DNA from: Hallerella sp964397425
Lineage (GTDB): Bacteria; Fibrobacterota; Fibrobacteria; Fibrobacterales; Fibrobacteraceae
DNA length: 64,000 nucleotides
NCBI GenBank assembly: GCA_964397425.1
Contig: CAYNID010000006.1
Location: 1-64,000 of the forward strand
Reading direction: 5' to 3'
In this document: piece by piece, positions 9,457 through 17,798 of the stretch
How positions within the stretch are numbered: position 1 is the stretch's first letter
Layout of the letters: each line of letters starts with the position of its first letter
Position numbers and translations under genes: made by a program
Notes under the pieces: generated by a model
What the model saw: the letters and a program-made list of their open reading frames with translations, nothing else
Told to the model about the DNA's origin: nothing
Database searches by the model: none

Positions 9457-9981
9457 ATGGACAACGAGAACGCCTCCACGAAAACATCCATCCTTTTTGT
9501 TTGCCATGGGAACATCTGTCGCAGCCCGATGGCGGAATTCGTCATGAAACGCTTGGTGCGGGATTCGGGGGTTGAAGAAAAATTTTGGATAGAAAGCGCG
9601 GCGGTCAGCACAGAAGAAATTGGAAATCCGGTTTATCCGCCGGTGTATCGGCTGTTGCTTCGCCACGGAATCGATTCGAGTGGGAAAAGGGCGCGGCAGA
9701 TAACTGTTCGCGATTTGGAAACGTTCGATTACATTGTTCTGATGGATGAAAACAATTTCCGCTATTTGCGCCCGATGCTTTCGAAGGGAATGGATTCTTG
9801 GGATCCTCAGCCGGAACATCGCCGCTTTAAGAAAATTTCCCTGTTGATGGATTATACGGAAACGCCGCACGGAATAGCAGATCCCTGGTACACGCGGGAT
9901 TTCGAAGCCACTTTTGACGATGTGAATTTGGGCTGCTCTGAATTTTTAAAACGGATGTTGACCGGGCGGAAGCTCCCGTAA
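9457..9981 (+). CDS. Low-molecular-weight protein-tyrosine phosphatase
   Basis: 174 residues. The active-site loop C-x5-R is C16-HGNIC-R22-S near the N terminus, and the general acid Asp sits in ADPWYT (about 142), both as in the LMW-PTP family. Bacterial members dephosphorylate BY-kinases and control capsule or exopolysaccharide export, or act on arginine phosphate. No tyrosine kinase is present in the window, so the partner is unknown. The gene stands between two minus-strand genes and ends two bases before ygiQ's stop. Confidence 0.93.
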   Translation: MDNENASTKTSILFVCHGNICRSPMAEFVMKRLVRDSGVEEKFWIESAAVSTEEIGNPVYPPVYRLLLRHGIDSSGKRARQITVRDLETFDYIVLMDENNFRYLRPMLSKGMDSWDPQPEHRRFKKISLLMDYTETPHGIADPWYTRDFEATFDDVNLGCSEFLKRMLTGRKLP

Positions 9982-9983
9982 CA

Positions 9984-11924
9984 TCAGTTCCCAAAACGAG
10001 TCTTTCGCTGCCTGCGACGTTCGTTGCGTTCGCGTTTGAATTTTTCGCGGTCCTTGGCGCGTTCAACGCTGGGTTCGTATGTCCGGCCCTCCCGAAAGGA
10101 AGTCCGCGAAAGCAGCAGCCTGGAGATTTTTCCCAGCTTCAGGCGTTCTAATGTGTTTCGAATCCAGACGCGATTTTCGGGAATGTACCAGAAGAAAAAC
10201 TTCTTTTGATTTTCTTTTTGTTCGGGCGTTTTCGCGACGTAAAGAGGCTTTCCGTCCGGGTAAATTTCGGCGTAATACATTTCAGTGGCGATAGTCATCG
10301 GAGTCGGCGTGAAATCTTGCACTTGCTCCAAACGGAATCCCAACTGCTTTGTTTCAAGCGCGAGTTCCGCCATGTCTTTTTCGGTGCAACCCGGATGACT
10401 TGAAATAAAATAAGGGATGATTTGCTGATTCTTGCCTGCGGCTGCGGATTCGCGGTCAAAGAGTTCTTTGAATTTGTAAAAAAGGCTGAATGAAGGCTTT
10501 CGGATAAGGCTCAACACGGAATCCGAGGTGTGCTCCGGGGCGACTTTCAAACGGCCGCTCACGTGATGGCGGATGAGTTCCCGGGCGTATTCCTGGTGAT
10601 CTTCCTGCAGGGATTTGTCTGTCGAATCTTGGAGGAGCAAGTCGTAGCGGACTCCGCTTCCGATAAAGAGATGCTTCACTTTCGGGTGTTTTGAAACTTC
10701 GCGGTAAAGCGCTGTCAGTTCGCCGTGGCGCGTGTTCATGTTGTCGCAAATCCGGGGGAACACGCAACTGGGCCTTGCGCATTTTCCGCAACGGGAAGGG
10801 TCCTTTCCGCGCATTTTGTACATATTTGCGCTGGGACCGCCCAAGTCCGAAATGGTCCCGGCGAATCCGGGCATTTGCGTCACAATGTCCAGCTCGCGGA
10901 GAATGCTTTCCCGGGAACGGCTCGCGATATACTTTCCCTGGTGCGCGTTGATGGCGCAAAAACTGCACCCGCCAAAACAGCCCCGGTGCGTCGTAATGGA
11001 AAATTTGATCATTTCAAATGCGGGAACGGGGCCGCGTTTTTTATACCGCGGATGGGGAGCGCGCACATAGGGATATTCAAAACTTTCGTCCAATTCGCCG
11101 TCTTTCAGCGGAGGATAGGGCGGATTGATGACAACGGTTTGCTCACCGACATCTTGAAGGATGCGCTTCGCGTGGATGCGGTTCGTTTCGACTTCTGTTT
11201 TGCGGAACGCTTCGAACTGAGTTCTGGAATTTTGAAGGCAGTTTTCGTAGCTGGGCAGTGTCAAGTCTTCGACAGCGCGGTTTTTGGGAACGCGTCCTTT
11301 GGGAACGAGGAACGCCGTTTGCGGAATGGAATTCATGTTCGAAAATGGCACGCCTTTTTTCAACAGGTGGAGCAGTTCTTTCATCGGCTTTTCGCCCATG
11401 CCGTAAATCAGAAGATCCGCCTGGGTTGTTGCCAAAATAGAGGGAAAGAGTTTGTTGTCCCAATAATCGTAATGGCTGATGCGCCGCAAGCTCGATTCCA
11501 GGCCGCCAATCACGACGGGAACGTCCGGATACAGCTCCTTGAGAATTTTCGCGTACACGGTTGTGGCCCTGTCCGGGCGAAATCCCGCTTTTCCGCCGGC
11601 GGTGAAAGCGTCGTCCCGACGGATTCTTTTCGCTGCCGTGTAATGGTTCACCATGCTGTCCATGCCGCTGGAAATGGCAAAGAAAAGGCGCGGCTTTCCG
11701 AGCTTTTTGAAATCGCGCAGGTCATCGCGCCAATTGGGCTGCGGCAAAATGGCGACGCGGTAACCTTCGTGTTCGATGAGTCTTGCCATCACGGCGTGTC
11801 CAAACGCGGGGTGGTCTACATACGCATCCGCGGATATCACGATGACATCGACAAAATCCCATCCACGGGCTTCCAAATCTTCTTTGGAGATGGGCAAAAA
11901 CGGGTTCGGCAGGGAATTTTCCAT
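9984..11924 (-). CDS. YgiQ family radical SAM protein
   Basis: 646 residues, the typical length. The radical SAM motif C-x3-C-x2-C is in THRGCFGGCSFCAINAHQG (about 313-320) and would bind a 4Fe-4S cluster for SAM cleavage. The N-terminal region (about 1-290) is the YgiQ-specific domain, and a basic tail follows the C-terminal DUF3362-like part. A further Cys cluster, GKCARPSCVFPRICDN, is conserved in the family. The substrate of YgiQ proteins is not established. It is transcribed towards the phosphatase gene. Confidence 0.93.
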   Translation of the reverse strand: MENSLPNPFLPISKEDLEARGWDFVDVIVISADAYVDHPAFGHAVMARLIEHEGYRVAILPQPNWRDDLRDFKKLGKPRLFFAISSGMDSMVNHYTAAKRIRRDDAFTAGGKAGFRPDRATTVYAKILKELYPDVPVVIGGLESSLRRISHYDYWDNKLFPSILATTQADLLIYGMGEKPMKELLHLLKKGVPFSNMNSIPQTAFLVPKGRVPKNRAVEDLTLPSYENCLQNSRTQFEAFRKTEVETNRIHAKRILQDVGEQTVVINPPYPPLKDGELDESFEYPYVRAPHPRYKKRGPVPAFEMIKFSITTHRGCFGGCSFCAINAHQGKYIASRSRESILRELDIVTQMPGFAGTISDLGGPSANMYKMRGKDPSRCGKCARPSCVFPRICDNMNTRHGELTALYREVSKHPKVKHLFIGSGVRYDLLLQDSTDKSLQEDHQEYARELIRHHVSGRLKVAPEHTSDSVLSLIRKPSFSLFYKFKELFDRESAAAGKNQQIIPYFISSHPGCTEKDMAELALETKQLGFRLEQVQDFTPTPMTIATEMYYAEIYPDGKPLYVAKTPEQKENQKKFFFWYIPENRVWIRNTLERLKLGKISRLLLSRTSFREGRTYEPSVERAKDREKFKRERNERRRQRKTRFGN

Positions 11925-12015
11925 AAGGAGAAAAATAGTTAAATGCGGCAGTGGCCGCGCCGCTTTTGACGCTTTGCTTCGGTCGTGAGAATTTCTGTGC
12001 GGGTGGGAAAACAGC

Positions 12016-12021
12016 TATATT
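12016..12021 (+). promoter_or_regulatory. -10 box immediately upstream of the NAGS-like gene
   Basis: TATATT lies seven bases before the ATG at 12029, which places the likely transcription start on or beside the start codon. There is no Shine-Dalgarno sequence. The -35 region is weak. Confidence 0.5.
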
Positions 12022-12028
12022 TCTTTTC

Positions 12029-13387
12029 ATGAGCAACGGTATCGATCATTTCAATGTGCAAAACATCGAAGTCGCGGGATTTATCCGCGAAGTTTTCGGT
12101 TACATCACCCGTTTCAAGGGCCAGCTGTTTGTCTTGAAAATCGAAGACAGCCTCATGGAACATCCGCTGTTCCCCGTCCTCATCAAGGATATCACCCTGT
12201 TGCATAAAATCGGGGTTAAAATTTTAATTGTTCCGGGAACGCGCAAAAGCATTGACCGCCAACTGAAAGCCTGGGAGATTTCTTCGGAATTTCACGATGG
12301 CATCCGGCTTACCAGTGAAGAAGCTTTGCCCTTGGTGGAACAGGCTTCGCTGGGAGCCGCACAGCGCATCATGAGCCTTTTGACCGCGGGCGGTTGCCAT
12401 GGGATGCAGGGAAACTGGGTCGCGGCGCGCAGCATGGGAATCATCGACGGCATCGATTATATGCGGACAGGCCGTATCGAACGGATTGAAAAGGACATTT
12501 TGGAGCACCTCCTTTCCGAAGATTACATTCCCATCATTCCGCCCATCGGTTGGAATAAAATCGGGCACGCTTACAATATTTCCAGTACGGAACTCGCCAT
12601 GGAACTTTGCAAGTATCTGTCCGTCGGAAAGCTTTTTTTCATCGGCGGTGAAAATGGAATTCGCGCCGAAGGCCTCACCACAGGAAAGGATACCCGCTAT
12701 TTGGACGTGACCGACAGCGGCGTGATTTCCGCTTTGGATATCGAACAGGCTCAAGAAATTTTGGATTTGAATCCGGAAAAATTGAACTTTACGCAGGTGG
12801 ATTATTTGAAAAATGCGATAGGCGCTTGTAAGGCCGGGGCAAAACGCGTGCACCTGGTGAGCGGCGAAACGCAGGGAAGCGTCTTGCAAGAAGTCTTTTC
12901 GAGCCGCGGAGACGGCACCATGGTTTACGCGAACCAGTATTCAAGCATTCGGCCCGCCGCCATGGACGACATTCCGGATATGTTGCGGATCATGCAGGAT
13001 TACATTGCAAAGGGCTATTTGATTCCGCGGACGCAAGAATCCATTTCGGAAAAATTGCAAGATTACGTCGTCTACGCCATCGACAACGCGATTCACGGCT
13101 GCGGGGCGCTTCACGCGTTCGAAGACAATACGGCGGAAATCGCGGCAATTGCCGTTGCGGCGAACTACCGCAAGTCGGGCGTTGGAGCGGCTATCGTACG
13201 TCACCTGGTGGCAACGGCGCGGATGCGCGGATACCGGATGGTTTTCCTGTTGACAACGCAAGCGCTGGATTGGTTCTACCAAATGGGATTCAAAGACGGA
13301 ACTTTGGACTGTCTGCCCAAAAGCAAGCGCGATCACTATAACCGGAAGCGCAATTCCCGCATTTTGATCATGTCCCTCGGCAAATAA
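12029..13387 (+). CDS. argA: N-acetylglutamate synthase-like (amino-acid kinase + GNAT)
   Basis: 452 residues from the ATG at 12029; an upstream in-frame start at 11951 would add unlikely sequence and cross the promoter. An amino-acid-kinase fold (about 30-290: ILIVPGTRKSIDRQLKAWEI, ISSTELAMELCKYL, FFIGGENGI) is fused to a C-terminal GNAT acetyltransferase (about 305-450: AAIAVAANYRKSGVGAAIV, with the R/Q-x2-G-x-G/A acetyl-CoA loop). This is the ArgA architecture, first step of arginine synthesis: acetyl-CoA + glutamate to N-acetylglutamate. ArgA and kinase-GNAT relatives cannot be separated with certainty from sequence alone. Confidence 0.8.
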   Translation: MSNGIDHFNVQNIEVAGFIREVFGYITRFKGQLFVLKIEDSLMEHPLFPVLIKDITLLHKIGVKILIVPGTRKSIDRQLKAWEISSEFHDGIRLTSEEALPLVEQASLGAAQRIMSLLTAGGCHGMQGNWVAARSMGIIDGIDYMRTGRIERIEKDILEHLLSEDYIPIIPPIGWNKIGHAYNISSTELAMELCKYLSVGKLFFIGGENGIRAEGLTTGKDTRYLDVTDSGVISALDIEQAQEILDLNPEKLNFTQVDYLKNAIGACKAGAKRVHLVSGETQGSVLQEVFSSRGDGTMVYANQYSSIRPAAMDDIPDMLRIMQDYIAKGYLIPRTQESISEKLQDYVVYAIDNAIHGCGALHAFEDNTAEIAAIAVAANYRKSGVGAAIVRHLVATARMRGYRMVFLLTTQALDWFYQMGFKDGTLDCLPKSKRDHYNRKRNSRILIMSLGK

Positions 13388-13388
13388 A

Positions 13389-13411
13389 ATTCGCCGCAAG
13401 GGTTTGCGGCG
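13389..13411 (-). terminator. Terminator between convergent argA and DEAD-box genes
   Basis: Perfect 10-bp stem TTCGCCGCAA / TTGCGGCGAA with a short loop, between two convergent genes. On the minus strand it is followed by AATTTTATTT, so it serves mainly the DEAD-box gene, though it may also stop plus-strand transcription. Confidence 0.6.
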
Positions 13412-13417
13412 AAAAGG

Positions 13418-15334
13418 TCAGTGTCTTCCAAAACGGCGTGTTTTGCGGAAAGGCCTGTCATCGCGTTCCCGGAAGGGACGTTCTCTAAAATCCTTCCCAT
13501 GGCGGCGTTCTTTGCGGCTTACGGAATCGCGGTGGCGCTTTTTGCCGCCAAAAGATTCGCGTTCTTTGGGCATCGGCTTGTCGTCTGTCATCAAACGGAA
13601 CCGTGACGGATTTCCGCGGATAGTCATTTCTTCCAGGATCAGCCGGATTTCCGGGGCGAGGCTCTCCGGCAATTCCACGGTGCTAAAACGGTCGAACAGT
13701 TTGATCCGCCCGATTTCCGACGAAGCCATTCCCGATTCGCCGGCGATAGCTCCGACGATATCTTTGGGCGAAATGCGATCTCGCCGCCCAACGCCCAAGT
13801 AATAACGTTCAAAGCCTTCTTCAACGCCGTTATCCTTTTCGACGCGGGGAGAATGTTCTTTGGGACCGTTGCCGAATTTGTCTTCCCGGGCCTTGCGGCG
13901 TTCTTCGTGGAGCGGAAGCGCTTTGATTTCAGGAAGGTCGGTGGGGAACAGCGGCTGTCCCGCTTGGGCGAGCTTCGTCAGGGCGGCTGCGATTTCTAAG
14001 GCGGGAATGCCCTTTTCGTCTTCAAGGCTTTCGACCAGATTGCGGAATTCTTCTAACTCGCCATCGGCCAATGTATCGAGAATTTTTTGTTTGAAAGCGG
14101 AAATTCTCCGTTCGCTTATCTGCTCTCCGGTGGGGACTTCCATCGGATCAATCGCTTTGCGGGTGGCGCGCTCTATCATTTTGAGCATTCGGCGTTCCCG
14201 CGGTGTGATGAACAAAATGGCGTTTCCTTCCCGACCGGCACGGGCCGTGCGGCCAATGCGGTGAACGTAGGATTCCGTATCGTAGGGAACGTCGTAGTTT
14301 ATCACGTGGGTGATGCGGTCCACATCGAGTCCGCGGGCGGCGACATCCGTCGCAACGACAATGTCGATTTTTCCGGACTTGAGACGGTTCACCGTGCGTT
14401 CGCGGAGACCTTGCGCCAAATCGCCGCTGAGCGGAGCTGCATTGAATCCGCGGGCTTCCAGGCGTTCTGCCACTTCGGCGGTTGTCTGCTTGGTGCGGAC
14501 AAAAATGATGACTCCGTCGTACTCTTCCCCTTCAAGGACTCTTGTCAGGGCTTCCATCTTTTGTTCGGAGCGCACGGTCAGATACCGCTGACGGACTTTG
14601 TCGACTGTGGCGGTTTTCGCTTCGATGCAAGCTTCTTCGTAATCGCCTAAATAACGGTCGATGATTTTGCGGACGCTATTCGGCATGGTGGCGCTGAAAA
14701 GACCGCGCTGGGCGTTTTCCGGAATTTTGGAAAGGATTTCTTCGACTTCGTCCATGAATCCCATGTCGAGCATTTCATCGGCTTCGTCGAGGACCACCGC
14801 TTGGATTTTTTCAAGGGAAATCGTTTTGCGTTTCATGTGGTCGATCAACCGCCCCGGAGTCGCCACAACGATTTGCGGCGTGCGTTTCAGGGCGCGCAAC
14901 TGGATTCCGATATCCTGTCCGCCGTAAACGGGGACAACATGGACGTGCGGCATGGCCACGGCGAATTTTTGAACGGCTTCTGCGACTTGGACCGCCAGTT
15001 CGCGGGTCGGAGAAAGCACAAGCATCGAAGTCTCGCCTTTTTGAAATGGAATGCGCGAAAGCAGCGGGAGCGTAAACGCGGCCGTTTTGCCGGTTCCCGT
15101 TTGGGCGGTTCCCAAAAGGTTCTTCCCCGAAAGGAAAATGGGGATGGCTTTGGCCTGGATGGGCGAAGGCGTTTCATAACCGGCATGTTGAACGCCGTCA
15201 AGAACTTCGGGAGAAAGTCCCAAATCGCTGAATTTCGGAGAATTTTCTACAGAGTCCGCAGCGGGAACATTTTCTGCAGAAAGGGATTCCGGGGCACTTT
15301 GCCCGGCGAGAACATCAGAATCTTCAATAGACAT
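13418..15334 (-). CDS. DEAD-box ATP-dependent RNA helicase (CsdA/DeaD type)
   Basis: 638 residues from the ATG at 15334; a TTG at 15358 would extend it by eight codons, but a TATATT box lies inside that extension. Motifs in order: Q motif (GYETPSPIQAKAIP), Walker A AQTGTGKT (about 76-83), PTRELA, TPGRLIDH, DEAD (about 181-184), SAT, VATDVAARGLDVDRITHVIN and HRIGRTARAG. After the two RecA domains come a DbpA/CsdA-type RNA-binding domain (about 470-570) and an Arg/Lys-rich tail. Likely role: RNA unwinding in ribosome assembly or mRNA decay. A TTTCAA-17-TATATT promoter directly precedes the ATG, suggesting a leaderless transcript. Confidence 0.95.
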   Translation of the reverse strand: MSIEDSDVLAGQSAPESLSAENVPAADSVENSPKFSDLGLSPEVLDGVQHAGYETPSPIQAKAIPIFLSGKNLLGTAQTGTGKTAAFTLPLLSRIPFQKGETSMLVLSPTRELAVQVAEAVQKFAVAMPHVHVVPVYGGQDIGIQLRALKRTPQIVVATPGRLIDHMKRKTISLEKIQAVVLDEADEMLDMGFMDEVEEILSKIPENAQRGLFSATMPNSVRKIIDRYLGDYEEACIEAKTATVDKVRQRYLTVRSEQKMEALTRVLEGEEYDGVIIFVRTKQTTAEVAERLEARGFNAAPLSGDLAQGLRERTVNRLKSGKIDIVVATDVAARGLDVDRITHVINYDVPYDTESYVHRIGRTARAGREGNAILFITPRERRMLKMIERATRKAIDPMEVPTGEQISERRISAFKQKILDTLADGELEEFRNLVESLEDEKGIPALEIAAALTKLAQAGQPLFPTDLPEIKALPLHEERRKAREDKFGNGPKEHSPRVEKDNGVEEGFERYYLGVGRRDRISPKDIVGAIAGESGMASSEIGRIKLFDRFSTVELPESLAPEIRLILEEMTIRGNPSRFRLMTDDKPMPKERESFGGKKRHRDSVSRKERRHGKDFRERPFRERDDRPFRKTRRFGRH

Positions 15335-15399
15335 ATTGGGCGCAATATAGAAATCCAACGCTTTTTTTGAAAGGTCTTCGAATTTTCAAAATTTTTTTC

Positions 15400-15405
15400 T
15401 ACATT
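15400..15405 (+). promoter_or_regulatory. -10 box of the tRNA-Ser gene
   Basis: TACATT ends 12 bases before the tRNA 5' end, with TTCGAA (15377-15382) exactly 17 bases upstream as a weak -35. Confidence 0.45.
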
Positions 15406-15417
15406 TGGTTCACCAAC

Positions 15418-15506
15418 GGAGAGATGTCGGAGTTGGTCGATCGAGACGGTCTCGAAAACCGTAGACTCCTTTTCGGGGTCCGAGGGTTCGAATCCCTCTC
15501 TCTCCT
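15418..15506 (+). tRNA. tRNA-Ser (anticodon CGA)
   Basis: Cloverleaf of 89 nt: acceptor stem GGAGAGA (15418-15424) pairs with TCTCTCC (15499-15505). The anticodon stem ACGGT/ACCGT encloses loop CTCGAAA, giving anticodon CGA for UCG codons. A long variable arm, typical of serine tRNA, precedes the T arm GAGGG-TTCGAAT-CCCTC. No CCA is encoded. Confidence 0.95.
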
Positions 15507-15509
15507 CGA

Positions 15510-15539
15510 GAAAAACCGCTATTGCGGTTTTTCTTTTTT
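15510..15539 (+). terminator. Terminator after tRNA-Ser
   Basis: Stem GAAAAACCGC / GCGGTTTTTC with loop TATT, followed by six T. Confidence 0.85.
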
Positions 15540-15562
15540 ATTTCAGGCGATTTTCTTCGCAT

Positions 15563-16348
15563 TTAAAAATGGGATGCATCATTTTCTTTGAGCATTTCCC
15601 GGTACAGCGCTTCGTCTTCTTTTGAAAAGACGTTGAACGCGACTTTCATATCCGCCGGTTTGAACTGGCGAATGGTGCGGACGGCGATTTGGCAGGCCTC
15701 TTGCTTGGGAAATCCGAAAACGCCTGTCGAAATGCAGCAGAACGCGACGCTTTTCAAACCGTTTTCTTCGGCGACTTTCAACGAATTCCGGTAGCAGGCG
15801 GCGAGGGCGGCCTTGTGCTGCGGTCGCAGCAATCCGTTGCAAATGGGACCAGTCGTGTGGATGACGAATTTGGCGGGGAGGTTGTATCCGCGGGTAATCT
15901 GGGCGTCTCCGGTTTCTTCTTCGTGGCCGAGCTCCTGGATAACGCGGAAACATTCGTTGCGAAGTTCAATCCCCGCGAAAGTGTGGATGCAGTTGTCTAT
16001 GCAGGCGTGGCAGGGTGAAAAACAGCCGAGCATTTGGGAATTTGCCGCGTTGACAATCGCATCGCATTGGATTTGTGTGATGTCTCCGCGCCACAGGAAA
16101 ATCTGGCCGGGGAATCCGTCCATGTCTTCAAACGAAACGGTTCCCCGTTGCTTCAGATTTTCTTGAAGATAGGCGTCCTGGATTGTCAAAAATCCTTCGG
16201 GCGCTTTTTGGGGTGGTCGGATGTTTACGAGGGAGCGGTAAATTTGAAATAGCCCGGACTCTGTTTCTGGCGGATTCATCCCGGCGTTCCATTTGAATTC
16301 ATCCGAAAGGAGGCTTATCAGCTTTTTCAAACGGTCTGTTTGGGTCAT
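15563..16348 (-). CDS. Zinc-containing macrodomain protein, ADP-ribosylhydrolase-like
   Basis: 261 residues. An N-terminal region of about 85 residues is followed by a macrodomain: GDITQIQCDAIVNAANSQML (ADP-ribose binding), then GCFSPCHACIDNCIHTFAG carrying the Cys/His ligands of the zinc-macro subfamily, and AFCCISTGVFGFP, the phosphate-binding loop. Zinc-macro enzymes (SpyMacroD type) remove ADP-ribose from proteins; in some bacteria they pair with a sirtuin and a lipoylated GcvH-like protein. Those partners are not next to it here. A stand-alone demodification enzyme is the best inference. Confidence 0.88.
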   Translation of the reverse strand: MTQTDRLKKLISLLSDEFKWNAGMNPPETESGLFQIYRSLVNIRPPQKAPEGFLTIQDAYLQENLKQRGTVSFEDMDGFPGQIFLWRGDITQIQCDAIVNAANSQMLGCFSPCHACIDNCIHTFAGIELRNECFRVIQELGHEEETGDAQITRGYNLPAKFVIHTTGPICNGLLRPQHKAALAACYRNSLKVAEENGLKSVAFCCISTGVFGFPKQEACQIAVRTIRQFKPADMKVAFNVFSKEDEALYREMLKENDASHF

Positions 16349-16493
16349 AAGCAGAAAATAGCAAATGGAATGGGAATAAAACGGTTCCTTTTGCGAAAAA
16401 CCGCATTTTGTGGACTCGGAATTAGATATATTGCAATGCGGAATGAAGATTTATTCTTTTTTAATGGGCTTTGACTAAAAATCGCCGAAAAAA

Positions 16494-16548
16494 GCGAAAT
16501 TTCGCCATTTTCCCCTCAGAAAATGGCAAAACAAAAATTTTCTACATT
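16494..16548 (+). promoter_or_regulatory. Upstream region of tyrS with two inverted repeats
   Basis: A perfect 12-bp palindrome GCGAAATTTCGC (16494-16505) overlaps a second inverted repeat, GCCATTTT (16504-16511) and AAAATGGC (16520-16527) around an 8-base loop. TACATT (16543-16548) is the probable -10 box of tyrS. No T-box elements are visible, and the hairpin has no T run after it, so it looks more like an operator than a terminator. Confidence 0.4.
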
Positions 16549-16580
16549 AAAAAGGAATTTTTCCAAAGGATTCATCATTT

Positions 16581-17798
16581 ATGCAATTTCTCCCTGTGAA
16601 AGACCAAATGGACCTCTTGCTCCGCGGCGTTGCGGAAATCATCCCCGCCGATGAACTGGAACAAAAACTCCAGAAGTCTTATGAAACGGGAACACCTCTC
16701 CGCGTCAAACTCGGCGTAGATCCGACGGCTCCCGATGTCCACTTGGGACATACTGTCGTCATGCGCAAGCTCCGCCAGTTCCAAGACCTCGGACACACGG
16801 TCGTCTTGATTGTGGGCGATTACACGGCCCAAATCGGCGACCCTTCGGGCAGGAACAAAGCCCGGCCGCGCCTTTCGCACGAACAAGTTCTCGAAAATGC
16901 GAAAGAATACCAGCAGCAGTTTTTCCGCGTTGTCCGCGAAGACCGTGTCGAAATTCATTACAACGGCGAATGGTTCAGCAAATTGCCGTTTTCCAAAGTC
17001 ACCGAACTCATGGGGCAGTTTACCGTAGCCCAGATGCTCGAACGCGAAGACTTTCACAACCGCTATGCGGCGGGAAGCCCCATCAGTTTGCATGAATTCA
17101 TGTATCCGATGATGCAGGGCTATGATTCCGTAGCCATCCAGAGCGACGTGGAACTCGGCGGCACAGACCAAAAGTTCAACGTTTGCCGTGGCCGCGATCT
17201 TCAGATGTACGAAAAGATGCCGCTTCAAATCGGAATGTTCATGCCCATCCTGCTTGGAACAGACGGCAAAGCCAAGATGAGCAAGAGCCTGGGCAATTAT
17301 GTCGGAGTCAGCGAACCGGCCGATGTCATGTACCATAAGATTTACAACCTGGCGGATTCCATCGTCGAAAACTGGTTTGAACTGTTGACCGACGTCCCCA
17401 TGGAAGAAATCAAGAAGATGATGGCGGACATTGCGGCGGGAACCCTCAATCCGAATGCCGCCAAGGACCGTCTGGCCAAAGATATTGTTTCCCAGTATTA
17501 CGGCGAAGAAGCCGCCGAAGCCGCAGCCGCCAAAGAAAAGGAAATCCACAGCGGAAACGCGATCCCGTCCGATGCGAAGGAATGCCGCGTGGCTGCGGGG
17601 TCTTATAAAGTTCTCGACTTCCTTGTCGAAATCGGGGCTTTCAAATCCAAGGGCGAAGCCCGGCGAATGGTCCAGAACGGCGGGGTGAAAGTCGGCGGAG
17701 AAAAACTTTCCGATCCGATGAGCGAAACGCAGCTTTCCGGTTCGGATAAACTGCTTGTCCAAGTGGGCAAACGCAACTTTTTCAAGGTCAATTTCTAA
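16581..17798 (+). CDS. tyrS: Tyrosyl-tRNA synthetase
   Basis: 405 residues. Class I aminoacyl-tRNA synthetase that charges tRNA-Tyr. The HIGH-type signature is HLGH (54-57) after DPTAPDV, the KMSKS loop is at 232-236 (KMSKSLGNYVG), and a C-terminal S4 RNA-binding domain covers roughly 338-400 (GEARRMVQNGGVKVGGEKL). It heads an overlapping gene run: the stop TAA shares its last base with the ATG of the next gene. Confidence 0.98.
   Translation: MQFLPVKDQMDLLLRGVAEIIPADELEQKLQKSYETGTPLRVKLGVDPTAPDVHLGHTVVMRKLRQFQDLGHTVVLIVGDYTAQIGDPSGRNKARPRLSHEQVLENAKEYQQQFFRVVREDRVEIHYNGEWFSKLPFSKVTELMGQFTVAQMLEREDFHNRYAAGSPISLHEFMYPMMQGYDSVAIQSDVELGGTDQKFNVCRGRDLQMYEKMPLQIGMFMPILLGTDGKAKMSKSLGNYVGVSEPADVMYHKIYNLADSIVENWFELLTDVPMEEIKKMMADIAAGTLNPNAAKDRLAKDIVSQYYGEEAAEAAAAKEKEIHSGNAIPSDAKECRVAAGSYKVLDFLVEIGAFKSKGEARRMVQNGGVKVGGEKLSDPMSETQLSGSDKLLVQVGKRNFFKVNF

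Noticed and set aside
10725..11942. A 405-residue plus-strand frame opposite ygiQ
   Set aside because: The minus-strand product has the radical SAM motif and full family length; the plus-strand frame has no recognisable feature.
15418..15506. An integrated element at the tRNA-Ser 3' end
   Set aside because: No integrase and no direct repeat of the tRNA 3' end was seen on either side; the neighbours are ordinary chromosomal genes.
16349..16580. T-box riboswitch upstream of tyrS
   Set aside because: No specifier hairpin, T-box consensus or terminator/antiterminator pair is visible; only short palindromes.
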